Shown one piece after another: positions 17,571-24,572 of a stretch of DNA of 64,000 nucleotides; positions within the stretch are counted from its first letter, which is position 1, and every line of letters starts with the position of its first letter. The notes below the pieces were generated by a model that was not told where the DNA came from, did no database searches, and saw nothing but the letters and a program-made list of their open reading frames with translations. The stretch comes from Burkholderia catarinensis. GTDB lineage: Bacteria; Pseudomonadota; Gammaproteobacteria; Burkholderiales; Burkholderiaceae. The DNA lies in NCBI RefSeq assembly GCF_001883705.2, contig NZ_MDEQ02000016.1, positions 62,001 to 126,000 on the forward strand. Direction: 5' to 3'. The position numbers and the translations under genes are program-made.

Positions 17571-18311
17571 TCAGCCCAGCGGCCAGTTCAGGATCGCGAT
17601 GCCGTCGTTGTAATCCCCGTCCGTCCCATCTTCCGACCCGACCAGCCCGAAGTAGGTCTTCTTGAAGATGTCGACCTGGCGCGAGCCGATCTTCGACGGC
17701 TTGCCGTTCGCCGTGACGACCACGCGAACCTTCCCCTTGCCCGAGTTCACGACCTGCGTGTTCAGGTTCGCGTCCTGCGTGCCGGCGCCCTGGAACGTCG
17801 CGGCCGGTTTCGTGTTGTCGTCGACATAGACCTCGATCGTCTGCTGCGCCGACGAATTGACCAGTGCCGTCACGCCGAACGCGATGTTCGGCGGCAGGTT
17901 GAAGACGCCGTCGCGTTCGCCGCCGCCGGTCGTCGTGGTATCCGGCGTCGTGGGCTGCGGTTGCGGTGTCGCTTTCGAGAAGTAATTGACCACGGCACCA
18001 ACGCCGAACTTCGCCGCGGCTCCGGGCAGCACGCCAGGCGCGCCGGCCCACGTCACCGTGCAGGCGACGACTGCGCCCGCCGCATCGGTCTTCACCTTGT
18101 TCTGCCAGCTGCCGACGTCGAAGCTGTACGGGATGGTCGCGATGTCGACGAACACATCGTACTGCGGCAGCTTTTCCACGAGCTGCGTGGTCATGAACTG
18201 ACGCATCCGGTCGAGCACCGCCTGATCGCCGTTGGCCTGCACGGCGGTTGCGTCGTTGCCGGCGAGTTGCAGCAGCGCGTACAGATCGTCATGGGTAAAG
18301 GGTTGTGACAT
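17571..18311 (-). CDS. bclB: LecB-like lectin BC2L-B
   Basis: A 246-residue two-domain lectin. The C-terminal ~115 residues (from GVFNLPPNIAFGVTALVNSS) match the calcium-dependent PA-IIL/LecB fold. The metal- and sugar-binding loop is GSEDGTDGDYNDGI, and the protein ends WPLG, where the terminal glycine carboxylate completes the site in the dimer partner. The N-terminal ~120 residues are a distinct domain without a recognised fold and carry no signal peptide. A PQPQPTTPDTTTTGGG linker joins the domains. It is the last gene of the bclA-bclC-bclB operon. Ligand preference by homology: mannose- or heptose-type sugars. Confidence 0.9.
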   Translation of the reverse strand: MSQPFTHDDLYALLQLAGNDATAVQANGDQAVLDRMRQFMTTQLVEKLPQYDVFVDIATIPYSFDVGSWQNKVKTDAAGAVVACTVTWAGAPGVLPGAAAKFGVGAVVNYFSKATPQPQPTTPDTTTTGGGERDGVFNLPPNIAFGVTALVNSSAQQTIEVYVDDNTKPAATFQGAGTQDANLNTQVVNSGKGKVRVVVTANGKPSKIGSRQVDIFKKTYFGLVGSEDGTDGDYNDGIAILNWPLG

Positions 18312-18498
18312 GTCGTCCTCGTCTTGATGGAAGGTCTCGCAGCGCGCGGCCGGTGAACGGATGTCGCCGTGTCGCGCGCGGAGCAAAGCATGGGACAGCA
18401 AAGGACTGCTCGAGCGATCCGCAATGTGGGGTGGGCCCCGTCGCCATTGCGGGTTCGACAGCGGCGCGCAAACCCTGCCGCGCCGCGCATCGCCGTGC

Positions 18499-19314
18499 TC
18501 AGCCCAACGGCCAGTTCAGGAACACGATGCCGTCGTTGTAGTCGTCGTCGGTGCCGTCTTCCGATCCGATGATCCCGAAATACGACTTCTTGAAGATGTC
18601 GACCTGTCGCGAGCCGAGCCGCGACGGTTTGCCGTTCGCCGTCACGATCACGCGCACGCGCCCCTTGCCGGAGTCGAGCACCTTCGTGCCCAGGTTCTCG
18701 TCCTGCGCGCCGGCGCCCTTGAACGTGGCGGCCGGTTGCGGGTTGTCGTCGATGTAGATGTCGATCGTCTGGTCGTGCGTCGCGTTGGTGAGCGCGGTCA
18801 CGCCGAACTTGATGTTCGGCGGCAGGTTGAACGTGCCGTCGCGTTCGCCGCCGCCGATGTTGCCGGTGCCGCTGCCCGCACCGGTTTCCCCGCTTCCACC
18901 GGACTGCGACGACGATTGAGAAGCCGTGTCGCCGATCGCGGAAAGGCTCGCGTACGAATCGATATGCATCGCGCTGCCGCGCACGCTTTTCCACTGGCCC
19001 TTCACGAACGTGACGCCGCTGCCGACGTCGATCGTCGCGACGAGCGTGAACGGCATGCGCCCGGTACTTTCAGGCACCTTCGACGAATACGTGAAGCAGC
19101 CGTCCGCGACCAGACCTTTATTGGTCGCGATCGCGAAGTAGATGCCGGGGAAGTTGTTGCCGGTCGCGTAAGGCGTCGGCACGTTGAGGATGACCTGCAG
19201 TTTCCCGTCTCGAATCTCTGCTTTGGCGATATCGATATACAGGCCCGGGATGTCGACGTAGGTCTCCGACGTCACGACGGGCGCGCTGGTGATCGAAGCC
19301 GAAAGGAGCGGCAT
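18499..19314 (-). CDS. bclC: Superlectin BC2L-C: TNF-like fucose-binding plus LecB-like domain
   Basis: A 271-residue protein. The N-terminal domain (~1-155, SAPVVTSETYVDIPGLYIDI onward) matches the trimeric TNF-alpha-like domain of BC2L-C, which binds fucosylated glycans. A serine/glycine-rich linker (SQSGGSGETGAGSGTG) follows. The C-terminal LecB-like domain (residues ~158-271) holds the calcium/sugar loop GSEDGTDDDYNDGI and the terminal WPLG. Such dual-specificity lectins can bridge host and bacterial glycans. The start at 19314 follows an AAGGAG-type site. 187 bases separate it from bclB. Confidence 0.94.
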   Translation of the reverse strand: MPLLSASITSAPVVTSETYVDIPGLYIDIAKAEIRDGKLQVILNVPTPYATGNNFPGIYFAIATNKGLVADGCFTYSSKVPESTGRMPFTLVATIDVGSGVTFVKGQWKSVRGSAMHIDSYASLSAIGDTASQSSSQSGGSGETGAGSGTGNIGGGERDGTFNLPPNIKFGVTALTNATHDQTIDIYIDDNPQPAATFKGAGAQDENLGTKVLDSGKGRVRVIVTANGKPSRLGSRQVDIFKKSYFGIIGSEDGTDDDYNDGIVFLNWPLG

Positions 19315-19384
19315 GGAAGTCTCCGGTGGTAAGGCGGTTTTCGGTTGGGGTGCGGCGTGAGGGGCCGCTGGACGACGCACAGAC

Positions 19385-19417
19385 CCGCCGGCCGGCGCAG
19401 AGGCGGCCGGCCGGCGG
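19385..19417. terminator. Strong hairpin in the bclA-bclC intergenic region
   Basis: CCGCCGGCC / GGCCGGCGG with a 15-base spacer, between the stop of bclC's upstream neighbour bclA and the bclC start. No T-run follows, so it is more likely a partial terminator or mRNA stability element that sets the relative yield of the lectins. Confidence 0.4.
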
Positions 19418-19443
19418 TGGTCGGTCGTCAATCGCGCGTCAGG

Positions 19444-19833
19444 TCAGCCGATCGGCCACTGGAGCACGACGATGCCGTCGTTGTAGTCGCTGTCGTGACC
19501 GTCTTCCGACACGACGATCCCGAAGTTGACCGTGTACGGCGAGCCGTCCGATTTCTTGCCGTTGATCGGCGCGAGGCGCGCGTCGGTGGCCGACGTCTTG
19601 CCGTTCACCGACACCTCGAAGCGGAGCTTGCCGTTGCCGGAATTCAGCGTGGTTTCACGCGGGCCGTCGCGCGTCGTCAGCTTGTGATACGCGGCGGGTT
19701 CCTTGCTGTCGCCGATAAACAGTTTGATGTGCTGTTGCTCGGCGGCATTCGCGAAGAAAATCGCGCGGAAATCGGTATTCGGCGGAATCGAAAACTCACC
19801 GGCGCGATTGGATGACGTTTGAGAGTCGGCCAT
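19444..19833 (-). CDS. bclA: Mannose-binding LecB-like lectin BC2L-A
   Basis: A 129-residue single-domain lectin, the exact length of BC2L-A. It has the PA-IIL fold with the two-calcium sugar site in SEDGHDSDYNDGI and the C-terminal WPIG. BC2L-A is a homodimer specific for mannosides and heptose. No signal peptide is present, as for other members, which leave the cell by an unclear route. The ribosome binding site CAGGAGG lies seven bases upstream of the 19833 start. It is the first gene of the lectin operon, and its leader carries a hairpin and a palindrome. Confidence 0.95.
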   Translation of the reverse strand: MADSQTSSNRAGEFSIPPNTDFRAIFFANAAEQQHIKLFIGDSKEPAAYHKLTTRDGPRETTLNSGNGKLRFEVSVNGKTSATDARLAPINGKKSDGSPYTVNFGIVVSEDGHDSDYNDGIVVLQWPIG

Positions 19834-19858
19834 GCTTGCCTCCTGAGGATTGTTGGAT

Positions 19859-19890
19859 AAGGCTTCGAGCCTTGTCGCGCAAACGTTTGC
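19859..19890 (-). promoter_or_regulatory. bclA leader hairpin and GCAAACGTTTGC palindrome
   Basis: A perfect hairpin (AAGGCT-TCG-AGCCTT, 19859-19873) lies 26 bases upstream of the bclA start. A perfect 12-base palindrome GCAAACGTTTGC (19879-19890) lies just beyond. The palindrome has the form of LacI/PurR-type operators. Farther upstream (19915-20045) the DNA is unusually AT-rich for this genome. Quorum-sensing control of bclACB is established for B. cenocepacia; I do not see a clear canonical cep box. Confidence 0.5.
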
Positions 19891-20447
19891 TGTTTGAAAC
19901 GCGACGTATCGAGCATGCCGAAAAATAAATAAAAAAAATATTCGCCGAGGAATGGCTATTGTTCAGCAAATCGAAAACCAAGGTTAATCGATTTAATGAA
20001 ATGTGTTTAATGGGAGGTGTTCCGATATATTCGGGAAATTATATCGACGTGCGTATCGTTTTTCTGAATGATGCGCGGTCGCGCAGTCGGATCGGGGGAG
20101 GCGGGGGCAATCGGGCTTTGGAGCAGGCGCTCGGCGTTCGCATATGGCAGCGTGTCGTTTCAACATCAGCATCTCTGTCGTGGCCGCGCCCACCGGCCAC
20201 CGTCGAACGCCCACACCGAAACCCGATTGAAAAAGGGAGGGGTGCGGCGACCGGCGAAGCGTGTTGACCGACTCACTCCGAACATGAATAGGGCCCCACC
20301 GGCGCCGCACCCGTGAAGCATATCGACGGGGCGGGCCACCGCCTATCGGACACGGCTGATTCTGAACGTACCCCAACCGCGCGATTCGTGTGCACGCCAT
20401 TCGCTCCCCGTTGACAGCCCCGGCCACCCTGTGATCTGATTCCAGCC
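19891..20447. other. bclA-leuA divergent region: AT-rich patch plus dispersed repeat
   Basis: No gene is supported here. 19915-20045 is AT-rich promoter-like DNA for the lectin operon. 20128-20361 holds repeat copy 2. The end of the region runs into the leuA leader peptide at 20448. Confidence 0.6.
20128..20361 (-). repeat. Dispersed three-part repeat, copy 2
   Basis: On the minus strand: motif A (AATCAGCCGTGTCCGAT, 20345-20361), motif B (GTGGCCGGTGGGCGCGGCCAC, 20180-20200) and motif C (ACGCTGCCATATGCGAACGC, about 20133-20154). Motif B is identical to copy 1. The A-B gap is longer here (about 144 bases). Confidence 0.55.
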
Positions 20448-20543
20448 ATGCAAGCCGCCCAGCCCCTCTTCTCGCTACGACTACTAGCCCGTTCTTCCGG
20501 GCTGGGTCTGCGGCTGCGCGCTTTCCATCTGCTTCTTTCCTGA
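20448..20543 (+). CDS. leuL: Leucine-rich leader peptide of leuA
   Basis: A 31-codon frame 240 bases upstream of leuA with ten leucine codons. Three of them are the rare CTA codon within four positions (codons 10, 12, 13), and two more clusters follow (codons 19, 21, 23 and 28-30). CTA is very uncommon in this GC-rich genome, so stalling under leucine or charged-tRNA shortage would be strong. This is the composition expected of a transcription-attenuation leader. A T8 tract at 20688-20695 lies between the peptide and leuA. No strong ribosome binding site is obvious, which lowers confidence. Named by role, not by database match. Confidence 0.7.
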   Translation: MQAAQPLFSLRLLARSSGLGLRLRAFHLLLS

Positions 20544-20783
20544 AGCGCCAGATTTCCCCCGCATCATCGACCTGGCCCCGGTTATCGACCGGCGCCTGAG
20601 TTCGTCCTTCTTCCGTATCGCTCCGCTCCGTCCCGGTCGCTCAACCGCCAAGGCTGTCGTTCGCCGTACCGCTTTGCCGTTGTGCCGTTTTTTTTCGCTT
20701 TCACCGCTGCGCGCGCAGCCGGCCCCTGCTGCTGATGGCCGCCGCGCCGCGATTTCCCGACAAACCGACCGAGGACCGAAATC
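20544..20783 (+). promoter_or_regulatory. Putative leuA attenuator region
   Basis: The 240-base leader between the leucine-rich peptide and leuA contains short inverted repeats, including CCGG-N7-CCGG near 20577 and CGGT-N6-ACCG near 20632. A run of eight T residues lies at 20688-20695. The position fits an attenuator, but I could not derive a convincing terminator/antiterminator pair by eye. Confidence 0.45.
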
Positions 20784-22496
20784 ATGATGCTGAAGAACCC
20801 CGCGACGAAGTACCGACCGTTCACGCCCGTCAACCTGCCGAACCGCGCGTGGCCGTCGCGCACGATCACGCACGCGCCGATCTGGATGAGCACCGACCTG
20901 CGCGACGGCAACCAGGCGCTGTTCGAACCGATGGATGCCGCGCGCAAGATGCGGATGTTCAAGACGCTGGTCGCGATCGGTTTCAAGGAGATCGAGGTCG
21001 CGTTTCCGTCGGCGTCCGAGACCGATTTCAATTTCGTGCGCGAACTGATCGAAGGCGGCCACATTCCCGACGACGTGACGATCGAGGTGCTCACGCAGGC
21101 GCGCGACGACCTGATCGAGCGCACCTTCGACTCGCTGCGCGGCGCGAAGCGCGCGATCGTGCACCTGTACAACGCGACCGCGCCGGAATTCCGCAAGATC
21201 GTGTTCGGCCTCGACCGCGACGGCGTGAAGCAGCTCGCGGTGAACGCCGCGCGCACGATCAAGCGCTTCGCCGACGCTGCGACCGATACGCAGTTCACGC
21301 TGCAATACAGCCCCGAAACCTTCACGGCGACCGAGCTCGACTTCGCGAAGGAAGTGTGCGACGCCGTGTTCGACGTCTGGCAGCCGACGCCCGAGCGCAA
21401 GGCGATCGTGAACCTGCCGGCGACCGTCGAAGTCGGCACGCCGAACTTCTACGCGGACCAGATCGAATGGATGCACCGCAACCTCGCGCGCCGCGATGCG
21501 CTGATCCTGTCCGTGCATCCGCACAACGACCGCGGCACCGCGGTCGCGGCGGCCGAGCTCGCGGTGATGGCCGGCGCGGACCGGATCGAGGGCTGCCTGT
21601 TCGGCAACGGCGAGCGCACCGGCAACGTCGATCTCGTGACGCTCGCGCTGAACCTGTACACGCAAGGCGTCGATCCGGGCCTCGATTTCTCGCAGATCAA
21701 CGAAGTCGCGCGTACGTTCGAAGAGTGCACGCAATTGCCGATTCATCCGCGTCATCCGTATGTCGGCGACCTGGTGTTTACCGCGTTCTCCGGCTCGCAC
21801 CAGGATGCGATCAAGAAGGGCTTTGCGGTGCAGCGCCCCGACGCCGTATGGGAAATGCCGTACCTGCCGATCGATCCGAGCGATCTCGGCCGCACGTACG
21901 ATTCGATCATTCGCGTGAACAGCCAGTCGGGCAAGGGCGGCATCGCGTACCTGCTGGAACAGGGCTATGGCGTCGCGCTGCCGCGTCGCCTGCAGGTGGA
22001 CTTCAGCGCGGCCGTGCAGCGCCTGACCGACGACAGCGGGCACGAGGTGACGAGCGCGCAGATCTGGTCGCTGTTCCAGCAGGAATACGTGGAGGGCGAT
22101 GCGCCGCTGCGCTACGTCGGCCACGAGCTGTCCGAGCGCGACGGCCGCGAGACGATCATGCTGACCGCCGACGTGCACGGAGAGCGCCGCGTGCTGCGCG
22201 GCGAAGGCAACGGCCCGCTCGACGCGCTGATGCATGCGTTGCGCACGCCGCTGCGGATCCAGCACTACGAGGAGCGCGCGCTGTCGCAGGGCGCCGATGC
22301 GAAGGCGATCGCGATCGCCGAGCTGGCTGGCACGGGCGTGCGCGGCAGCGCTTTTGGCGTGGGCATCGACGCGAACTTGACGACCGCGTCGATCCGCGCG
22401 GTGATCAGCGGCGTCAACCGCGCGTATGCGCGCGCGGACGAAGCGGCGCAGGCGACGTTTTTCGACGTGCAGCACGCGGTGAAGGCGGTCGCGTAA
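20784..22496 (+). CDS. leuA: 2-isopropylmalate synthase
   Basis: A 570-residue enzyme condensing acetyl-CoA with 2-oxoisovalerate, the first committed step of leucine synthesis. The catalytic barrel includes STDLRDGNQALF (~36-47) and the metal-binding HPHNDRGTA (~245). The long form with C-terminal regulatory domain matches the LeuA type 2 family (~560-570 residues). The protein begins MMLKNPATKYRPF, typical of this form. It stands alone, without leuBCD, and is preceded by a leucine-rich leader. The regulatory domain should confer feedback inhibition by leucine. A terminator lies at 22818 after a gene remnant. Confidence 0.94.
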   Translation: MMLKNPATKYRPFTPVNLPNRAWPSRTITHAPIWMSTDLRDGNQALFEPMDAARKMRMFKTLVAIGFKEIEVAFPSASETDFNFVRELIEGGHIPDDVTIEVLTQARDDLIERTFDSLRGAKRAIVHLYNATAPEFRKIVFGLDRDGVKQLAVNAARTIKRFADAATDTQFTLQYSPETFTATELDFAKEVCDAVFDVWQPTPERKAIVNLPATVEVGTPNFYADQIEWMHRNLARRDALILSVHPHNDRGTAVAAAELAVMAGADRIEGCLFGNGERTGNVDLVTLALNLYTQGVDPGLDFSQINEVARTFEECTQLPIHPRHPYVGDLVFTAFSGSHQDAIKKGFAVQRPDAVWEMPYLPIDPSDLGRTYDSIIRVNSQSGKGGIAYLLEQGYGVALPRRLQVDFSAAVQRLTDDSGHEVTSAQIWSLFQQEYVEGDAPLRYVGHELSERDGRETIMLTADVHGERRVLRGEGNGPLDALMHALRTPLRIQHYEERALSQGADAKAIAIAELAGTGVRGSAFGVGIDANLTTASIRAVISGVNRAYARADEAAQATFFDVQHAVKAVA

Positions 22497-22605
22497 GCGG
22501 GGCGGTGTCGGCCGTGGCCGCACGGCCGGCGTTGTCGTTGTTGTCGCCGGTGCCGGCGTGCAGCCCGCGAGCCCTGAGGCTGGCGTCGCGCATCAACGGT
22601 AGACC

Positions 22606-22773
22606 GGCAACGCATTCGCGTTCGTGAAGCTCGATCAGAAGCGGCCGACCGTCGTGCCGAGTTTCGACGCATCGAAGAACGTGCCGCGTCAGCAGCTCGA
22701 AGCGCAGGCAGACCAGCGGGCGATGGCCGCACTGGTGGAGAAGCTCGTGTCGCAGGCGACGATTCAGCAGTAA
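22606..22773 (+). pseudogene. Remnant of a PpiC-type peptidyl-prolyl isomerase C-terminus
   Basis: A 55-codon stretch reads FVKLDQKRPTVVPSFDASK, then RQQLEAQADQRAMAALVEKL, and ends TIQQ stop. This is the characteristic C-terminal tail of parvulin-type isomerases, in which a KLxxKR beta strand is followed by a long helix. No start or catalytic parvulin domain remains upstream, where leuA ends only 110 bases before. It is the decayed 3' end of a gene, retained with its terminator, and marks the left border of the accessory island. Confidence 0.6.
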
Positions 22774-22817
22774 GCGTGTGTTCAGGACGATGGAGGATCG
22801 GGGTGATCCGTCTGGTC

Positions 22818-22851
22818 AGCCGCTGCCGTTTCGGATGGCAGCGGCTTTTTT
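22818..22851 (+). terminator. Rho-independent terminator
   Basis: A perfect ten-base-pair stem (AGCCGCTGCC/GGCAGCGGCT, nine-base loop) runs into a six-T tract. It follows the isomerase remnant. Confidence 0.88.
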
Positions 22852-22898
22852 GTGACTTCAAAGTGGGCTATCGGAGAGCGCGAAGCCTGATCTCTCGA

Positions 22899-22926
22899 TT
22901 GCGATATATATCCGAACAGGTATAAT
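22899..22926 (+). promoter_or_regulatory. Sigma-70-type promoter of the ABC-3C island operon
   Basis: TTGCGA (22899-22904) and a perfect TATAAT (22921-22926) are separated by 16 bases. It is one of the best consensus promoters in the window and lies 115 bases upstream of the HTH gene that opens the operon. Confidence 0.65.
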
Positions 22927-23041
22927 GTGCGCCTGTGAAACCGTCTGGCTTTGGAGCCGCTGCACTGCAATTCGGCGTGGAATTGATCGCGAAGTAGCCG
23001 GCGATTGTGCTCATCTGTTACGCAATGGGCGGGAGAATGTG

Positions 23042-23362
23042 ATGAATCGCAAAACTAGTCCGCGGAGCACAGACAACGTGCTGAGCGATCTTGACTTCGA
23101 CGATGCGGACGAACTATCGGCGAAGGCAGCACTTGCGCTCAAGCTCAATGAATTGATTGATCAACGTGGGCTAAGTCAAACCGAGGCAGCGGCCATTACA
23201 GGCATGACTCAGCCGAAGGTCTCTCAGGTTCGTCACTACAAGCTTCAAAATATTTCGCTTGAAAGGCTGATGCAAGCGCTGGTATCGCTCGACCAACGTG
23301 TGGAGATTGTCGTGCAACCAGCCCGGCGTGCGCACGGGGCGGGTATTACGGTCGCAATTTGA
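23042..23362 (+). CDS. HTH (XRE, HTH_37 type) regulator of the ABC-3C operon
   Basis: A 106-residue protein with a single helix-turn-helix (SQTEAAAITGMTQPKVSQV, residues ~55-73) in the small XRE group found as antitoxins and autoregulators. GGGAG precedes the 23042 start. Twelve bases separate it from the nuclease-like gene, so it heads the operon. It is a full-length paralogue of the HTH protein encoded at 26968-27288 on the other strand: both are 106 residues and share LDFDDA, LKLN, VEIVV and GITV blocks. It probably represses the operon promoter. A direct antitoxin role is possible but unproven. Confidence 0.82.
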   Translation: MNRKTSPRSTDNVLSDLDFDDADELSAKAALALKLNELIDQRGLSQTEAAAITGMTQPKVSQVRHYKLQNISLERLMQALVSLDQRVEIVVQPARRAHGAGITVAI

Positions 23363-23374
23363 CGTGAGGATGCG

Positions 23375-24355
23375 ATGAAGTTCTCATACGAAGACCTTAG
23401 CGACGACCAGTTCGAGCTTTTGATCGTGCTTCTATGTCAGCGCTTGCTCGGCATCTCCGTGCAAGGTTTTGCAAAAGGACCGGACGGGGGACGCGATGCC
23501 AAGTTTGTTGGGGTTGCGGAGCTCCATCCTAGCAGGGCGGCCCCGTGGAACGGCACGACCATTATCCAAGCCAAGCACACTAATGGCTACAACCGCAGCT
23601 TCTCCGAGACTGACTTCTTCAGCAAGTCGACTGAGAACACGGTGCTCGGCAAGGAGATTCCTCGTATCAAGAAACTGCGTGCGGCCAAGCAACTCGATCA
23701 CTATATGCTGTTCGGCAATCGACGCCTGGCCGGGAACGCCGAAGCGGAGATACGAGATCACATTGCCGAGCAATGCGATATTCCGATTTCGTCGATTTAT
23801 CTCTGCGGCGTGGAGCAACTGGAACTCTGGTTGAAGCGCTTTCCGGACGTGGCGAATGAAGCCGATCTTGATCCGGTCGATTCACCACTAATTGTCAGCC
23901 CCGATGACTTGGCTGAGGTAGTGCAAGCTCTGGCGAGTCAGATGGATGGCGTCACGTCCGTGCTCGATGATCCGCCGACCGCACGCGTAGACTACGAGCA
24001 GAAGAACTTGCTCAACAACATGAGTGCCGAATACGCGAAAGTGTTGCGGCGCAAGTATCTCAAGGAGACTGCGCAGATAGGGGCATTCTTGGCGGCGCCG
24101 GAAAATCTCGACCTATTGCGTATGTACGAGTCGGTGGTCGATGAATTCCAGCTCAAGATCATCGCCAAACGCAAGGACTATCAGACGTTCGACGCAGTGA
24201 TGGAGCACCTTGTCGATCTGCTATTCAACCGAGATCCGATATTGAAGCAGCATGCTCACAAGCGCTTGACGCGCGCCGTGTTGTTCTACATGTACTGGCA
24301 CTGCGACATCGGGGAGGTGGGCGATGCTGAGGCCGACGAAACACTCGCATCCTGA
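23375..24355 (+). CDS. ABC-three-component system protein with restriction-endonuclease-like domain
   Basis: A 326-residue protein. The N-terminal ~150 residues look like a PD-(D/E)xK nuclease fold of the Mrr type: an early helix with ELLIVLLCQRLLG, then GPDGGRDAKFVG (~35-46) and TIIQAKHT (~62-69), giving the D...QxK catalytic pattern. The C-terminal half is helical (AEYAKVLRRKYLKET and beyond) and resembles the common C-terminal domain of ABC-3C proteins. It is probably the effector of the system, cleaving nucleic acid when the ATPase senses invasion. Base composition is lower in GC than the host genes. It overlaps the next gene by 32 bases. Confidence 0.78.
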   Translation: MKFSYEDLSDDQFELLIVLLCQRLLGISVQGFAKGPDGGRDAKFVGVAELHPSRAAPWNGTTIIQAKHTNGYNRSFSETDFFSKSTENTVLGKEIPRIKKLRAAKQLDHYMLFGNRRLAGNAEAEIRDHIAEQCDIPISSIYLCGVEQLELWLKRFPDVANEADLDPVDSPLIVSPDDLAEVVQALASQMDGVTSVLDDPPTARVDYEQKNLLNNMSAEYAKVLRRKYLKETAQIGAFLAAPENLDLLRMYESVVDEFQLKIIAKRKDYQTFDAVMEHLVDLLFNRDPILKQHAHKRLTRAVLFYMYWHCDIGEVGDAEADETLAS

Positions 24356-24572
24356 CCGCACGATTGTCAATGTCGCGTTGTTGCTACTGGCGCGGCTGAA
24401 GACGCGTCGCCTGGACGAATATGATGTGCTGCGAAAGTTCGTTAAGAAGAGCGTTGCTGGTGGTGATGTGTTGTTCCTGCCAGCTCTGAACTTCCTTTAC
24501 CTCATGGGCTTGATCGAGTATCGCCCGAAGACGGACGCCATCGAATATGTGGGGCCCAATGAAGCTGTCTAG
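24324..24572 (+). CDS. ABC-three-component system middle component
   Basis: An 82-residue protein (MLRPTKHSHPDRTIVNVALL onward) with the size, position and winged-helix-like pattern (RRLDEYDVLRKFVKKSV, FLPALNFLYLMGLIEY) of the small middle components of ABC-3C systems. It is encoded between the effector and the ATPase and overlaps both genes. GGGGAGG lies before the start. Middle components are thought to adapt the effector to the ATPase. The assignment to a particular middle-component subtype (type 6 is my best guess) rests on recall, not on a search. Confidence 0.75.
   Translation: MLRPTKHSHPDRTIVNVALLLLARLKTRRLDEYDVLRKFVKKSVAGGDVLFLPALNFLYLMGLIEYRPKTDAIEYVGPNEAV

Noticed and set aside
20735..22627. 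630-codon plus-strand frame overlapping leuA in another frame
   Set aside because: Shadow of leuA; leuA itself has all catalytic motifs in its own frame.
22925..23041. Possible toxin remnant before the first HTH gene
   Set aside because: A short frame reading VKPSGFGAAALQFGVELIAK has the flavour of small toxin or effector-associated proteins, but 20 residues are too few to assign.
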